A stretch of 64,000 nucleotides of DNA from Bog-532 sp963742875 (GTDB lineage: Bacteria; Actinomycetota; Actinomycetes; Streptosporangiales; Streptosporangiaceae), in assembly GCA_963742875.1 (NCBI GenBank), contig CAVUNO010000011.1:62001-126000 (forward strand), read 5' to 3'. The notes beneath the pieces are model-generated. The model saw only the letters and a program-made list of their open reading frames with translations, ran no database searches and had not been told where the DNA came from. A program made the position numbers and the translations under genes. Below, piece by piece: positions 21,838-29,450 of this stretch (its first letter is position 1; each line of letters opens with the position of its first letter).

Positions 21838-23058
21838 ATGCCGGAGGCAGTTGTGGTCGCAACGGCGCGATCCCCGATTGGCCGCGCGTTCAAGGGATCC
21901 CTCGCCAGTATCAGGCCGGACGACCTGGCCGCTCAGATCATCACGGCCGCGCTGGCCAAGGTGCCCCAGCTCGATCCGGAGGACATCGACGACCTGCTGC
22001 TGGGCTGCGGCCTGCCCGGCGGGGAGCAGGGATTCAACATGGCGCGCGTGGTCGCTGTGCTGCTCGGCCACGACAGCCTGCCCGGGACGACCGTGAACCG
22101 CTACTGCTCGTCGTCGCTGCAGACTACCCGGATGGCATTCCACGCCATCAAGGCCGGCGAAGCGGACGCCTTTATCTCGGCGGGCGTCGAATGCGTGAGC
22201 CGGTTTACCAACGGGAGCAGCGACAGCTGGCCGAATACGCACAACCCGGCCTTCTCCGACGCTGAGGGTCGTACCCAGCTCGCCGCCGGGGGCAGCACGG
22301 GAACATGGCATGACCCGCGCGAGGACGGCCAGATCCCCGACGCCTACATGGCGATGGGCGAGACCGCCGAGAACGTGGCCGGCCTGCGCGGCATCACGCG
22401 GGCAGAGCAGGACGAGTTCGGAGTCCGGTCGCAGAACCTGGCGGAGAAGGCCATTGCCAACGGGTTCTGGCCGCGCGAGATCACGGCGGTGACGCTGCCG
22501 GACGGCAGCACTGTGTCCACTGACGACGGGCCGCGCCCGGGGACGACCCTGGAGAAGATCGCGGCCCTCAAGCCGGTGTTCCGGCCGGACGGGACCGTGA
22601 CCGCCGGCAACTGCTGCCCGCTGAACGACGGCGCGGCCGCGGTCATCATCATCAGCGATACGAAGGCCGCCGAGCTGGGCATCACCCCGCTCGCACGGAT
22701 CGTCTCCACCGGGGTGTCGGCCCTGTCACCGGAGATCATGGGCCTCGGCCCGGTCGGGGCGACCCGGCGCGCCCTGTCCCTGGCGGGCATGGCCATCAGC
22801 GATATCGACCTGGTGGAGATCAACGAGGCCTTCGCGGCCCAGGTGATCCCTTCCTACCGCGACCTCGGCATCGACCTCGACAAGCTGAACGTCAACGGGG
22901 GCGCGATCGCCGTCGGGCATCCGTTCGGCATGACCGGGGCGCGTATCACCACGACGCTGCTGAACAGCCTTCAGTTCCACGACAAGACGCTCGGGCTGGA
23001 GACGATGTGCGTGGGCGGCGGCCAGGGCATGGCCATGATTCTCGAGCGGCTGTCTTAG
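21838..23058 (+). CDS. Acetyl-CoA acyltransferase (thiolase)
   Basis: A 406-residue thiolase that carries out CoA-dependent cleavage or condensation of acyl chains. The nucleophile Cys is in NRYCSSSLQTTRMA (about 87-90), the catalytic His in GHPFGMTGAR, and the second Cys in CVGGGQGMAMILE. EINEAFAAQVIP is also conserved. It looks like the FadA-type 3-ketoacyl-CoA thiolase or acetyl-CoA acetyltransferase group. No partner beta-oxidation gene is adjacent. GAAGGAGG at about 21821-21828 decides ATG 21838 over the overlapping out-of-frame ATG at 21833. A TACTAAT box lies upstream. Confidence 0.94.
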   Translation: MPEAVVVATARSPIGRAFKGSLASIRPDDLAAQIITAALAKVPQLDPEDIDDLLLGCGLPGGEQGFNMARVVAVLLGHDSLPGTTVNRYCSSSLQTTRMAFHAIKAGEADAFISAGVECVSRFTNGSSDSWPNTHNPAFSDAEGRTQLAAGGSTGTWHDPREDGQIPDAYMAMGETAENVAGLRGITRAEQDEFGVRSQNLAEKAIANGFWPREITAVTLPDGSTVSTDDGPRPGTTLEKIAALKPVFRPDGTVTAGNCCPLNDGAAAVIIISDTKAAELGITPLARIVSTGVSALSPEIMGLGPVGATRRALSLAGMAISDIDLVEINEAFAAQVIPSYRDLGIDLDKLNVNGGAIAVGHPFGMTGARITTTLLNSLQFHDKTLGLETMCVGGGQGMAMILERLS

Positions 23059-23073
23059 GACGCGCCATCCGGG

Positions 23074-23105
23074 GCGGCCTGCCCCCGCCCAGGTGGGCAG
23101 GCCGC
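23074..23105 (+). terminator. Hairpin terminator after the thiolase gene
   Basis: GCGGCCTGCCC (23074-23084) pairs perfectly with GGGCAGGCCGC (23095-23105) around a ten-base loop. It lies 15 bases after the stop, which fits a factor-independent terminator in a high-GC genome. Confidence 0.8.
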
Positions 23106-23132
23106 TTCATCCGCGTGGAAGGTGGACAGCAG

Positions 23133-23159
23133 CCTCAGTGAGCGCAAGCATCACTGAGG
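23133..23159. repeat. Perfect 9-bp inverted repeat
   Basis: CCTCAGTGA (23133-23141) and TCACTGAGG (23151-23159) flank a nine-base loop. It lies 27 bp beyond the thiolase terminator and upstream of the DUF4287 gene. It could be an operator or a second hairpin. Confidence 0.6.
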
Positions 23160-23282
23160 TGACAGCCAGCAAACAGAGCGGATGAACCCGTCATTAAGGA
23201 AAGGTAGCGACCAGGTCTTGCCAGGCGCGGGACGGTGAGGCAGGCTCACAGCAACAGGCTTCGCCCCCCCTGGAGGTGCCAA

Positions 23283-23516
23283 TTGCCGCTGACCCGCTCT
23301 CTGGAGACGCACAAGAATCTAATTGCACGCATACCTCGCGTCACAGGCAGTGACCTCCGTGAGTGGTTCATGCGCCTTGAATCCGGCCCGGCGTTCCTTC
23401 GCTGCGAAGAGCGGGCTACCTGGCTCGCCGACGAGCACGGCATCTCGCACGGCTACGCCAACGCCATCGTCCACGAGTACGAGGTGCGCAGGCGCATCAG
23501 GCTATACAGCGTCTGA
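23283..23516 (+). CDS. DUF4287-type small protein
   Basis: A 77-residue soluble protein. The core ERATWLADEHGISHGYANAIVHEY and the preceding KNLIARIPRVTGSDLREW match the DUF4287 pattern. The function is unknown; the domain often stands alone in actinobacteria. GGAGGTG sits five bases before TTG 23283, which decides the start over the upstream frame. It is followed 17 bp later by a PPOX-fold protein, so the two may be co-transcribed. Confidence 0.82.
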   Translation: MPLTRSLETHKNLIARIPRVTGSDLREWFMRLESGPAFLRCEERATWLADEHGISHGYANAIVHEYEVRRRIRLYSV

Positions 23517-23533
23517 TCCCTGACGCATCGAAC

Positions 23534-23944
23534 ATGAGCACGGCGCACGCCCAGCAGTTCCTGCGCGCGCATCACCGGGCCATCCTGGCCACGACACGGG
23601 CCGATGGCCGCCCCCAGATGTCTCCTGTGGTCTGCGCCGTCGACGACGACGGCCGGGTACTGATCAGCACCCGGGAGACTGCGGTCAAGACCCGCAACCT
23701 CAGACGTGACCCATTCGCTTCCGTGTGCGCATTCACCGACGGATTTTTCGGCGAATGGGTCCAGGCCGAGGGGACCGCAGAGGTGATCCCGCTCCCCGAT
23801 GCCATGGAACTGCTGGTCGAGTACTACCGCATGATCTCCGGTGAGCATCCTGACTGGAGTGACTATCGAGCAGCCATGGTGCGGGATCGACGGGTCATCA
23901 TTCGTGTGACTCTTTTCCGCGCGGGGCCCACCGTCAGCGGGTGA
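23534..23944 (+). CDS. PPOX-class flavin/F420-dependent oxidoreductase-like protein
   Basis: A 136-residue split-barrel protein of the pyridoxamine-phosphate-oxidase superfamily. The N-terminal ILATTRADGRPQMSPVVCAVDDDGRVLIST is the usual first strands. TAVKTRNLRRDPFASVCAF carries the basic residues that bind the cofactor phosphate. WVQAEGTAEVIP follows. Actinobacterial members often use F420 or bind flavin or heme, and cannot be told apart here. It starts 17 bp after the DUF4287 gene. Confidence 0.87.
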   Translation: MSTAHAQQFLRAHHRAILATTRADGRPQMSPVVCAVDDDGRVLISTRETAVKTRNLRRDPFASVCAFTDGFFGEWVQAEGTAEVIPLPDAMELLVEYYRMISGEHPDWSDYRAAMVRDRRVIIRVTLFRAGPTVSG

Positions 23945-23963
23945 AATAGCGTTTTGCTTCCCT

Positions 23964-24007
23964 CGTTCCCTCTCGCGTTCTCGCCCGCGTTCCCTCTCGC
24001 GTTCTCG
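23964..24007. repeat. Direct repeat of a 20-mer
   Basis: CGTTCCCTCTCGCGTTCTCG occurs at 23964-23983 and again at 23988-24007, separated by four bases, just after the PPOX gene. It is a pyrimidine-rich local duplication with no known role. Confidence 0.85.
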
Positions 24008-24675
24008 GTCAGCCCAAGACACGGCATCTAGTCGGCCTGGCGGGACACCTTTGACGGGACACCATTGGGTGCACGTGCATCTGCGCGGGAATACGCACTG
24101 GAATTAATGGACCGGCCTGCACTAACCAGTCTGGACGTCGCGATTGATTGCCCGGTACTCCGCACTGCCTGCCATTAGTCGCGCGCGCACTATGGCCGCC
24201 GCCGCGACGGGAACGCTACCGCGCCGGACAACGTTGACGATCCCGGGCACATCCAGGGAAATGGGTTGCCCTAAGGTGCGCTGTACCCCCGGTCGGACTC
24301 GAACCGACACTAGCGACCCTTTTAGGGGGGCGGCCTCTGCCCTTGGGCTACGGGGGCTGGCCAATGATACCCCGCAAATTTGCATAATCGAAAGGCCCAT
24401 ATATTCGGACCCAAAAGTAAGGCTGACTACGTTTATATGATCAGCCATTAACGGGCAATGAATGCGCAGCGTAACCACTGCCCCCGGATAACTTAAACGC
24501 TGCGTAACCGAAGTCGTGCATTAGTGGCGTCCATGGCCACCGGGATCTCATTTGCTATCAAATTGCTCACGCCGCGGCCAGCCCCGTTACCAGGGACAAT
24601 GCATTCTGCCTGTGCATCCGCAAGGTTGAACCGTGAAATATGGATATAAATCGGTCGCCATCCAGGTCACAACTG
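24008..24675. other. Lower-GC gene-free stretch around a tRNA-like gene
   Basis: About 670 bp with visibly more A/T than its surroundings (for example 24361-24440 and 24480-24660). No protein gene is convincing. The only feature supported is the minus-strand tRNA-like gene at 24284-24357. tRNA genes in AT-richer pockets are common integration targets, but no attachment repeat or integrase is seen next to it. Confidence 0.5.
24284..24357 (-). tRNA. tRNA-like gene, apparent UAA anticodon (Leu-type codon UUA), degenerate
   Basis: On the minus strand 74 bases fold as a type I tRNA. The acceptor is GCCCCCG with CGGGGGT (one G-U). The D-arm GCC/GGC brackets CAAGGGCAGA. The T-arm is perfect: GTCGG, loop TTCGAGT, CCGAC. 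The anticodon stem GCCCC/GGGTC has one C-U mismatch around loop CCTAAAA, giving anticodon UAA. Position 33 is C rather than the near-universal U, and the variable loop is short, whereas normal tRNA-Leu has a long arm. CCA is not encoded. It may be a decayed or non-canonical tRNA. Identity by anticodon alone is weak. Confidence 0.6.
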
Positions 24676-24962
24676 TGCTGGCCCGGGGGGCGACCCCCGG
24701 AACCCCCCTGTCTTCGCCCACGCCCGAAAACCCGCGGGCGCGGGTCAGTGCTAGCCCGGGGGACGACCCCGGAACCCCCGCTGTCTTCACCCAGCCCGAA
24801 ACCCGCGGGCGCGGATCAGTGCTAGCCCGGGGGGACGACCCCCGGAACCCCCGCTGTCTTCCCCCACGCCCGAAAACCCGCGGGCGCGGATCAGTGCTAG
24901 CCCGGGGGGACGACCCCCGGAACCCCCGCTGTCTTCCCCCACGCCCGAAAACCCGCGGGCGC
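24676..24962 (-). repeat. Tandem GC-rich repeat array, four units of about 77 bp
   Basis: Units of roughly 77 bp carry, on the minus strand, a GGGGGTTCCGGGGGTCGTCC core followed by CCCGGGCTAGCACTGATCC and GCGCCCGCGGGTTTTCGGG. The G-run/C-run core is shared with the other dispersed copies; the rest differs. Two units encode the C-terminal tail of the glycosylase and the others lie downstream of its stop. Confidence 0.85.
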
Positions 24963-25842
24963 GGGTGAAGACGGCATCCAGCATGTCCGGAGTGACGCGG
25001 CCAGTGAAGGTGTTCTGCTGGCTGGGGTGGTAGCAGCCCAGGAGCAGGACGGGCGGGGCGTCCGGATCGGGCGGGCGGACCTCGGTCTCGGCCCCGTGGC
25101 CGAACGGCGGCCGCCGGGACGGCAGCACGAAACCGGCCGCGCGCAGCACCGGCCACAGCGCCTGCCAGGCAAAGCCGCCCAGGCAGACGATGGCCCGGAC
25201 CGACGGGGCCACCTGCGCGACTTCCGCCACGAGCCAGGGCGCACAGGTGTCACGTTCGTCCGTGGTGGGCTTGTTGGCCGGGGGCGCGCACCGGACCGCC
25301 GCGACCATCCTGGCGTTCCGCAGCCGCTGACCGTCCCCCGCCGTGACGCTGACCGGGCTGTCGGCCAGGCCGCACCGGTACAGGGACGCGAAGAGGAAGT
25401 CCCCGCTGCGGTCCCCGGTGAAGATCCGCCCGGTGCGGTTCCCGCCGTGCGCGGCGGGAGCGAGGCCGACGATCAGGACGCGCGGGGCCTGTGCGCCCCA
25501 GCCGGGGATGGGACGGCCCCAGTAGCGCTCGGCCTGAAAGGAACGCCGGCGGACGGCCGCGACCTCCTCCCGCCAGCTCACCAGGCGCGGGCAGGCCCGG
25601 CACACCGACTGCCGTGCGGTCAGCTCGGAAAGCGTCGGCGCGCTCGCGGCCAGGTCCCGGACTTCTGCGGGCCCGTGCGCCACCGGGGTTGCGGGCGTCG
25701 CCAGATCGTGCGGCCAGCCGGTCCCGGGCGGCACCGGGCTAGCCGGCACCGGGCTAGCCGGGCCAGCCGGGCCAGCCGGGCCAGGCAGGTCAGGCGGGCC
25801 AGGCAGGTCAGGCGGGCCAGGCAGGTCATCTCCTGGGCTCAC
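24787..25842 (-). CDS. Uracil-DNA glycosylase, family 5 (UdgB-like), with repeat-encoded tail
   Basis: An iron-sulfur type DNA repair glycosylase removing uracil and related bases. The core begins RQSVCRACPRLVSWREEVA (Cys ligands), then VLIVGLAPAAHGGNRTGRIFTGD, the signature of family 5. Next come RCAPPANKPT and GCYHPSQQNTFTGR near the end. The C-terminus beyond that is two translated repeat units (RARGFSGVGEDSGGSGGRPP twice). The N-terminus is a Pro/Gly-rich stretch from 18-bp repeats. The start is uncertain: GTG 25842 or 25848 are candidates. The upstream 27-bp minisatellite also supplies in-frame GTGs. It is downstream of ppx on the same strand. Confidence 0.85.
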   Translation of the reverse strand: MSPGDDLPGPPDLPGPPDLPGPAGPAGPASPVPASPVPPGTGWPHDLATPATPVAHGPAEVRDLAASAPTLSELTARQSVCRACPRLVSWREEVAAVRRRSFQAERYWGRPIPGWGAQAPRVLIVGLAPAAHGGNRTGRIFTGDRSGDFLFASLYRCGLADSPVSVTAGDGQRLRNARMVAAVRCAPPANKPTTDERDTCAPWLVAEVAQVAPSVRAIVCLGGFAWQALWPVLRAAGFVLPSRRPPFGHGAETEVRPPDPDAPPVLLLGCYHPSQQNTFTGRVTPDMLDAVFTRARGFSGVGEDSGGSGGRPPGLALIRARGFSGVGEDSGGSGGRPPGLALIRARGFRAG

Positions 25843-25863
25843 CAGCACGGGCCCGCATTCTGC

Positions 25864-26019
25864 GCTCACCGGCCCGGGGCCGTCAGTGCCGCTCACCGGC
25901 CCGGGGCCGTCAGTGCCGCTCACCGGCCCGGGGCCGTCAGTGCCGCTCACCGGCCCGGGGCCGTCAGTGCCGCTCACCGGCCCGGGGCCGTCAGTGCCGC
26001 TCACCGGCCCGGGGCCGTC
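25864..26019. repeat. 27-bp minisatellite, about six units
   Basis: GCTCACCGG recurs at 25864, 25891, 25918, 25945, 25972 and 25999, an exact 27-bp period. On the minus strand each unit reads Gly-Thr-Asp-Gly-Pro-Gly-Pro-Val-Ser. It lies between the end of ppx (stop 26001-26003) and the glycosylase start. Confidence 0.93.
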
Positions 26020-26958
26020 TGCGGCGCCGCAAGGGACCAGGCGATGCCGTCCAGGATGTCGTGCTCGCTGACCAGGACTCCGGCCAGGCCGATCAGGCTC
26101 ATGATGCGGTCGAGGATGAGCGCCCCCGCTCCGATGACGTCCACCCGGCCCGGGTGCATCACCGCGATCCGGGCCCGCTCCGCCCGGGTGAGGGAGAGCA
26201 GTCGCGTGGCCACGGCGTGCACCTCGGCGGCCGCGACGCGCGCGTGGTGCAGGCGGGCGGAATCGTACGCGGGCAGGTCCATGGCGATGCCGGCCACGGT
26301 GGTGACGGAATCCGGCCAGGCCGACCAGGGTGCGCGCCCGGTCGCCGTCGACCATGGCCGCCGCCCGCGCGACGGCAGCGTCGATATCGGCCGTGGCCAC
26401 GGCGATCTGTTCCGGCGACGGCGGGTCGGAACGCAGATGCCGCTCGGTCATCCGGACACACCCGATGTCGACGCTGGCGGTCGCCGACACCGTGCCCGCC
26501 GCGCCAAGGACGAACTCGGTAGAGCCGCCACCGATGTCCACAACCAGATATGGGGGCTCCGCCGACGGGACACCGTCCAGTTCCGCCGTCGCGCCGGTAA
26601 AGGACAGCCGGGCCTCCTCATCGCCGCTGAGAACTTCCGGCGCGGCGCCGAGCACGGCCGTGACCCGGCGGACGAACTCCCCGGCGTTCGCGGCGTCACG
26701 GGTCGCGCTCGTCGCCACCATCCGGACGTCGCTGGCACCGAGCCGCTTGATGACCGCCGCGTAGTCGCTCAGCGCGTGCATGGTCCGGTCCAGCGCCCCG
26801 GGGGCGAGCCGGCCGCTGGTGTCGACGCCCTGGCCCAGCCGGACGATCTCCATTCGCCGGTCCACGTCGGTGAGCGTCCCGCGCTCCGGGTCGACGTCGG
26901 TGACGAGGAGCCGGATGGAATTGGTCCCGCAGTCAATCGCCGCCACGCGCCGGGTCAT
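26001..26958 (-). pseudogene. ppx: Exopolyphosphatase (Ppx/GppA family), interrupted by a +1 frameshift
   Basis: The N-terminal frame from ATG 26958 gives a clear Ppx/GppA protein: AIDCGTNSIRLLVTDV, then RDAANAGEFVRRV, then VVDIGGGSTEFVLG. It hydrolyses polyphosphate or pppGpp. After TLVGLAG the frame is lost, and the rest continues in another frame (VTTVAGIAMDLPAYDS to ILDRIMSLIGLAGVLVSEHDILDGIAWSLA) to the stop at 26001. One extra A in the plus-strand run GGAATCC at 26307-26313 explains it. The joined product would be about 318 residues, the usual length. It is either a sequencing error or a true recent null. It overlaps DUF501 by ATGA. Confidence 0.85.
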
Positions 26959-27515
26959 CGGCCGCCTTTCGTCTCACCGGGGAAAGTCTCACGCGGGGAA
27001 AGCGCGGCGGGACCGTTCGGCATGGTTGTTACGCACGGCCCATCCGCCCACCACGGTCCGGCAGCAGCGGCCGCTTCCCGGCCGAGCCGGCTCGCACCCG
27101 GTACGGCGAGCTCGTGGGCGACGATCGCGTGCAGGCACTTCACCCGTTCCGGCATGCCGCCCGCGCTCTGCGTGCCCGGCGGCAGCGGCTCGATCCCGGA
27201 CTCTAGCGCCGCCTGCCGGCGCCGGGCCAGGTAGTCCTGGTGGGCCGCCTCGTACGAGCGCCGGAGGTCCTCGTCGTGCGCCAGCCGGGCCGTCATGGCG
27301 CGCATCGTGCCCGCCGCTTCCAGCTTGCTGACCGCGGCGGCGGCGCGCGGGCAGGTAAGGTAGTACAGCGTCGGGAAGGGTGTGCCGTCCGGCAGCCGCG
27401 GCGCGGTCTCCACCACGTCGGGCAGGCCGCACGGACAGATGTGCGCGACCGCCCGCAGGCCCCGGGGCGCGCGGCCGAGCTGGGCGGCGATCACCGCCTG
27501 GGTCGAAGGATCCAT
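26955..27515 (-). CDS. DUF501 domain protein
   Basis: A 186-residue cytoplasmic protein. VAHICPCGLPDVVETAPRLP, the characteristic N-terminal motif of DUF501, is followed by FPTLYYLTCPRAAAAVSKLE and a charged helical segment. GMPERVKCLHAIVAHEL carries a conserved Cys-Leu-His. These Cys/His residues could bind metal. The function is unknown, but the gene is consistently placed between ftsB and ppx in actinobacteria. Its ATG overlaps the ftsB stop (TGATG) and its stop overlaps the ppx start (ATGA). Confidence 0.92.
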   Translation of the reverse strand: MDPSTQAVIAAQLGRAPRGLRAVAHICPCGLPDVVETAPRLPDGTPFPTLYYLTCPRAAAAVSKLEAAGTMRAMTARLAHDEDLRRSYEAAHQDYLARRRQAALESGIEPLPPGTQSAGGMPERVKCLHAIVAHELAVPGASRLGREAAAAAGPWWADGPCVTTMPNGPAALSPRETFPGETKGGR

Positions 27516-27928
27516 CAGCGCGCCGGGGCCTGATCCGCCTTCTTCACCGACTGCCACAGCCTGGTGTACCAGGGAGCGGCGGCGGGGGGCTGCTGCGGCG
27601 TGGCGTCTGGCGCCGCGGAGTTGCCAATGATCACGTAGCACTTCTCGGTGGGGAAGCACATGTGTAGCTGATCCCGGGCCTGCTGTTCGATGTACGCGGG
27701 GTCGGCGAACCGCTGCTGCTGCGCCTGCAGGCTCTTCACCTGGGTTGAGATGGACTGCTGGGTCGCCAGCAGCTGATCGATCTGCCGTCGCTGCGCGATG
27801 TACTCCCGGACCGGATACGCCAGGCTGAGCGCGATCGCACAGATCACCACCGCGAGCAGCGCCGCCCGGCCCGTCAGCCGAGTCTGATGTGGCTGACGGG
27901 CCGGGCGGGGCGCGGCCGACTCGGTCAT
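27515..27928 (-). CDS. FtsB/DivIC-family septum formation initiator
   Basis: A 137-residue bitopic membrane protein. The basic cytoplasmic N-terminus is followed by a membrane segment at about 23-40 (ALLAVVICAIALSLAYPV) and a coiled coil rich in Gln (about 44-80). The conserved extracytoplasmic motif is FADPAYIEQQARDQLHMCFPTEK. It belongs to the FtsQLB-like divisome bridge. The Cys in the HMCFPTEK segment is usual in actinobacterial members. The tail is Pro-rich. Coupled start and stop overlaps with eno and DUF501 show one operon. Confidence 0.92.
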   Translation of the reverse strand: MTESAAPRPARQPHQTRLTGRAALLAVVICAIALSLAYPVREYIAQRRQIDQLLATQQSISTQVKSLQAQQQRFADPAYIEQQARDQLHMCFPTEKCYVIIGNSAAPDATPQQPPAAAPWYTRLWQSVKKADQAPAR

Positions 27929-29214
27929 CAGGCCCGTTCCGCGAACCTCGGGTAGGCACGGGCGCCCGCATATTCGGCCGCGTCACCCAGCAATTCCTCG
28001 ATTCTCAGCAGCTGGTTGTACTTCGCCACACGTTCACCGCGGGCCGGTGCCCCCGTCTTGATCTGGCCGCAGTTGGTCGCCACGGCCAGGTCGGAGATGG
28101 TGGTGTCGTCGGTCTCACCGGACCGGTGGCTGATGATGCAGCTGAAGCTGGCCCGCTGCGCGGCCGACACCGCGTCCAGGGTTTCGGTCACCGTGCCGAT
28201 CTGGTTCAGCTTGACCAGGAGCGCGTTGGCGGCCTGCTCGGCGATGCCCCGGCGAAGCCGCTCCGGGTTGGTCACGAACAGGTCGTCGCCCACGATCTGC
28301 ACCTGGCGGCCGACCGCCGCGGTCAGGTCGCGCCACCCGGCCCAGTCTTCCTCGGCGAGCGGGTCTTCAAGCGATACGATCGGGTAGGAGTCCAGCCATT
28401 CGCGGTAGATGCTGACCATCTCGCCGGACGTCCGGGGGGCGCCCTCGAAGGTGTAGCCCTCGCCGCCATGGAATTCGGTCGCGGCGGCGTCGATGGCCAG
28501 GGCGATGTCGCGTCCGGGGGTGAAGCCGGCCTTGCTGATCGCCTCCACGATCAGGTCCAGCGCGGCCCGGTTGTGCTCCAGGTCGGGAGCGAACCCGCCC
28601 TCGTCACCGACCCCGGTGGACAGGCCGTGCTGCTTCAGGACCGACTTCAGGGCGTGGTAGGCCTCCGCCCCCCAGCGCAGCGCCTCGTCGTACGTTGGTG
28701 CGCCGATCGGCGTGATCATGAACTCCTGGATGTCGACACTGTTGTCCGCGTGCGCGCCACCGTTCATGATGTTCATCATCGGCACCGGCAGCACATGAGC
28801 GTTCGGGCCGCCCAGGTAGCGGAACAGCGGCAGGCTGGCCGAGTCCGCCGCCGCACGGGCGACCGCGACGCTGACCCCGACGATCGCGTTCGCGCCGAGC
28901 CGGGACTTGTCCGGGGTCCGGTCCAGGTCGATCATGGCCTGGTCGATCAGCCGCTGATCGTCGGCCGCGTGCCCGAGGAGCTCGGGCTGGATCTCGTCGT
29001 TGACGTTGACGACGGCGCGGGTGACGGCCTTGCCGCCGTAATCATCGCCGCCATCCCTCAGTTCCACCGCCTCGAAGGCGCCGGTCGAGGCGCCGCTGGG
29101 CACTCCGGCCCGCCCTATCGCCCCGTCGTCCAGGGCGAGCTCGACCTCCAGGGTCGGGTTGCCGCGGGAGTCCAGGATCTGCCTGGCATGGATTGCTTCG
29201 ATGGAGGCCACCAT
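27928..29214 (-). CDS. eno: Enolase
   Basis: A 428-residue glycolytic enzyme interconverting 2-phosphoglycerate and phosphoenolpyruvate. The N-terminal domain begins IEAIHARQILDSRGNPTLEV, with the mobile loop GVPSGASTG. The barrel contains MNIMNGGAHADNSVDIQEFM, the first magnesium ligand region DIALAIDAAATEF, SLEDPLAEEDW, VGDDLFVTN, LVKLNQIGT with the catalytic Lys, and the loop SHRSGETDDT. GAGGAGCC precedes ATG 29214. The 5' leader contains a tandem 15-mer. It heads the eno-ftsB-DUF501-ppx operon. Confidence 0.98.
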   Translation of the reverse strand: MVASIEAIHARQILDSRGNPTLEVELALDDGAIGRAGVPSGASTGAFEAVELRDGGDDYGGKAVTRAVVNVNDEIQPELLGHAADDQRLIDQAMIDLDRTPDKSRLGANAIVGVSVAVARAAADSASLPLFRYLGGPNAHVLPVPMMNIMNGGAHADNSVDIQEFMITPIGAPTYDEALRWGAEAYHALKSVLKQHGLSTGVGDEGGFAPDLEHNRAALDLIVEAISKAGFTPGRDIALAIDAAATEFHGGEGYTFEGAPRTSGEMVSIYREWLDSYPIVSLEDPLAEEDWAGWRDLTAAVGRQVQIVGDDLFVTNPERLRRGIAEQAANALLVKLNQIGTVTETLDAVSAAQRASFSCIISHRSGETDDTTISDLAVATNCGQIKTGAPARGERVAKYNQLLRIEELLGDAAEYAGARAYPRFAERA

Positions 29215-29227
29215 GGCTCCTCATGTT

Positions 29228-29257
29228 CTTTTCACGAGTTTGCTTTTCACGAGTTTG
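29228..29257. repeat. Tandem 15-mer in the eno leader
   Basis: CTTTTCACGAGTTTG occurs twice with no spacer (29228-29242 and 29243-29257), 14 bases upstream of the eno start codon. It is a short duplication within the probable 5' untranslated region. Confidence 0.9.
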
Positions 29258-29450
29258 CTCATGCCTTACCGGCCCACGGCGGTTGCTGCCGGGACGGCAC
29301 GCGCCGGGGGCCGGTCACGTCGTCCGCGTTCGAGCCTAGTGGAGCCGGACCGGCGGGCGCACCGGCCACGCCGGGTGCTGTCCGGGTAGGCTCGGCTTGT
29401 CCGGAATCCAGCCGACAGCTGGGGGGCGCAGGGATGGGCGGGGTACAGGG

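Noticed and set aside
24284..24357. Amber-suppressor tRNA (CUA anticodon) that could read the two TAG codons in the island
   Set aside because: Placing CUA at 34-36 destroys the anticodon stem; UAA gives four of five pairs. Both TAG genes also show other decay or plausible loss, so recoding is not needed.
24676..24962. CRISPR array
   Set aside because: Units are contiguous 77-bp tandem repeats with no unique spacers and no cas genes nearby.
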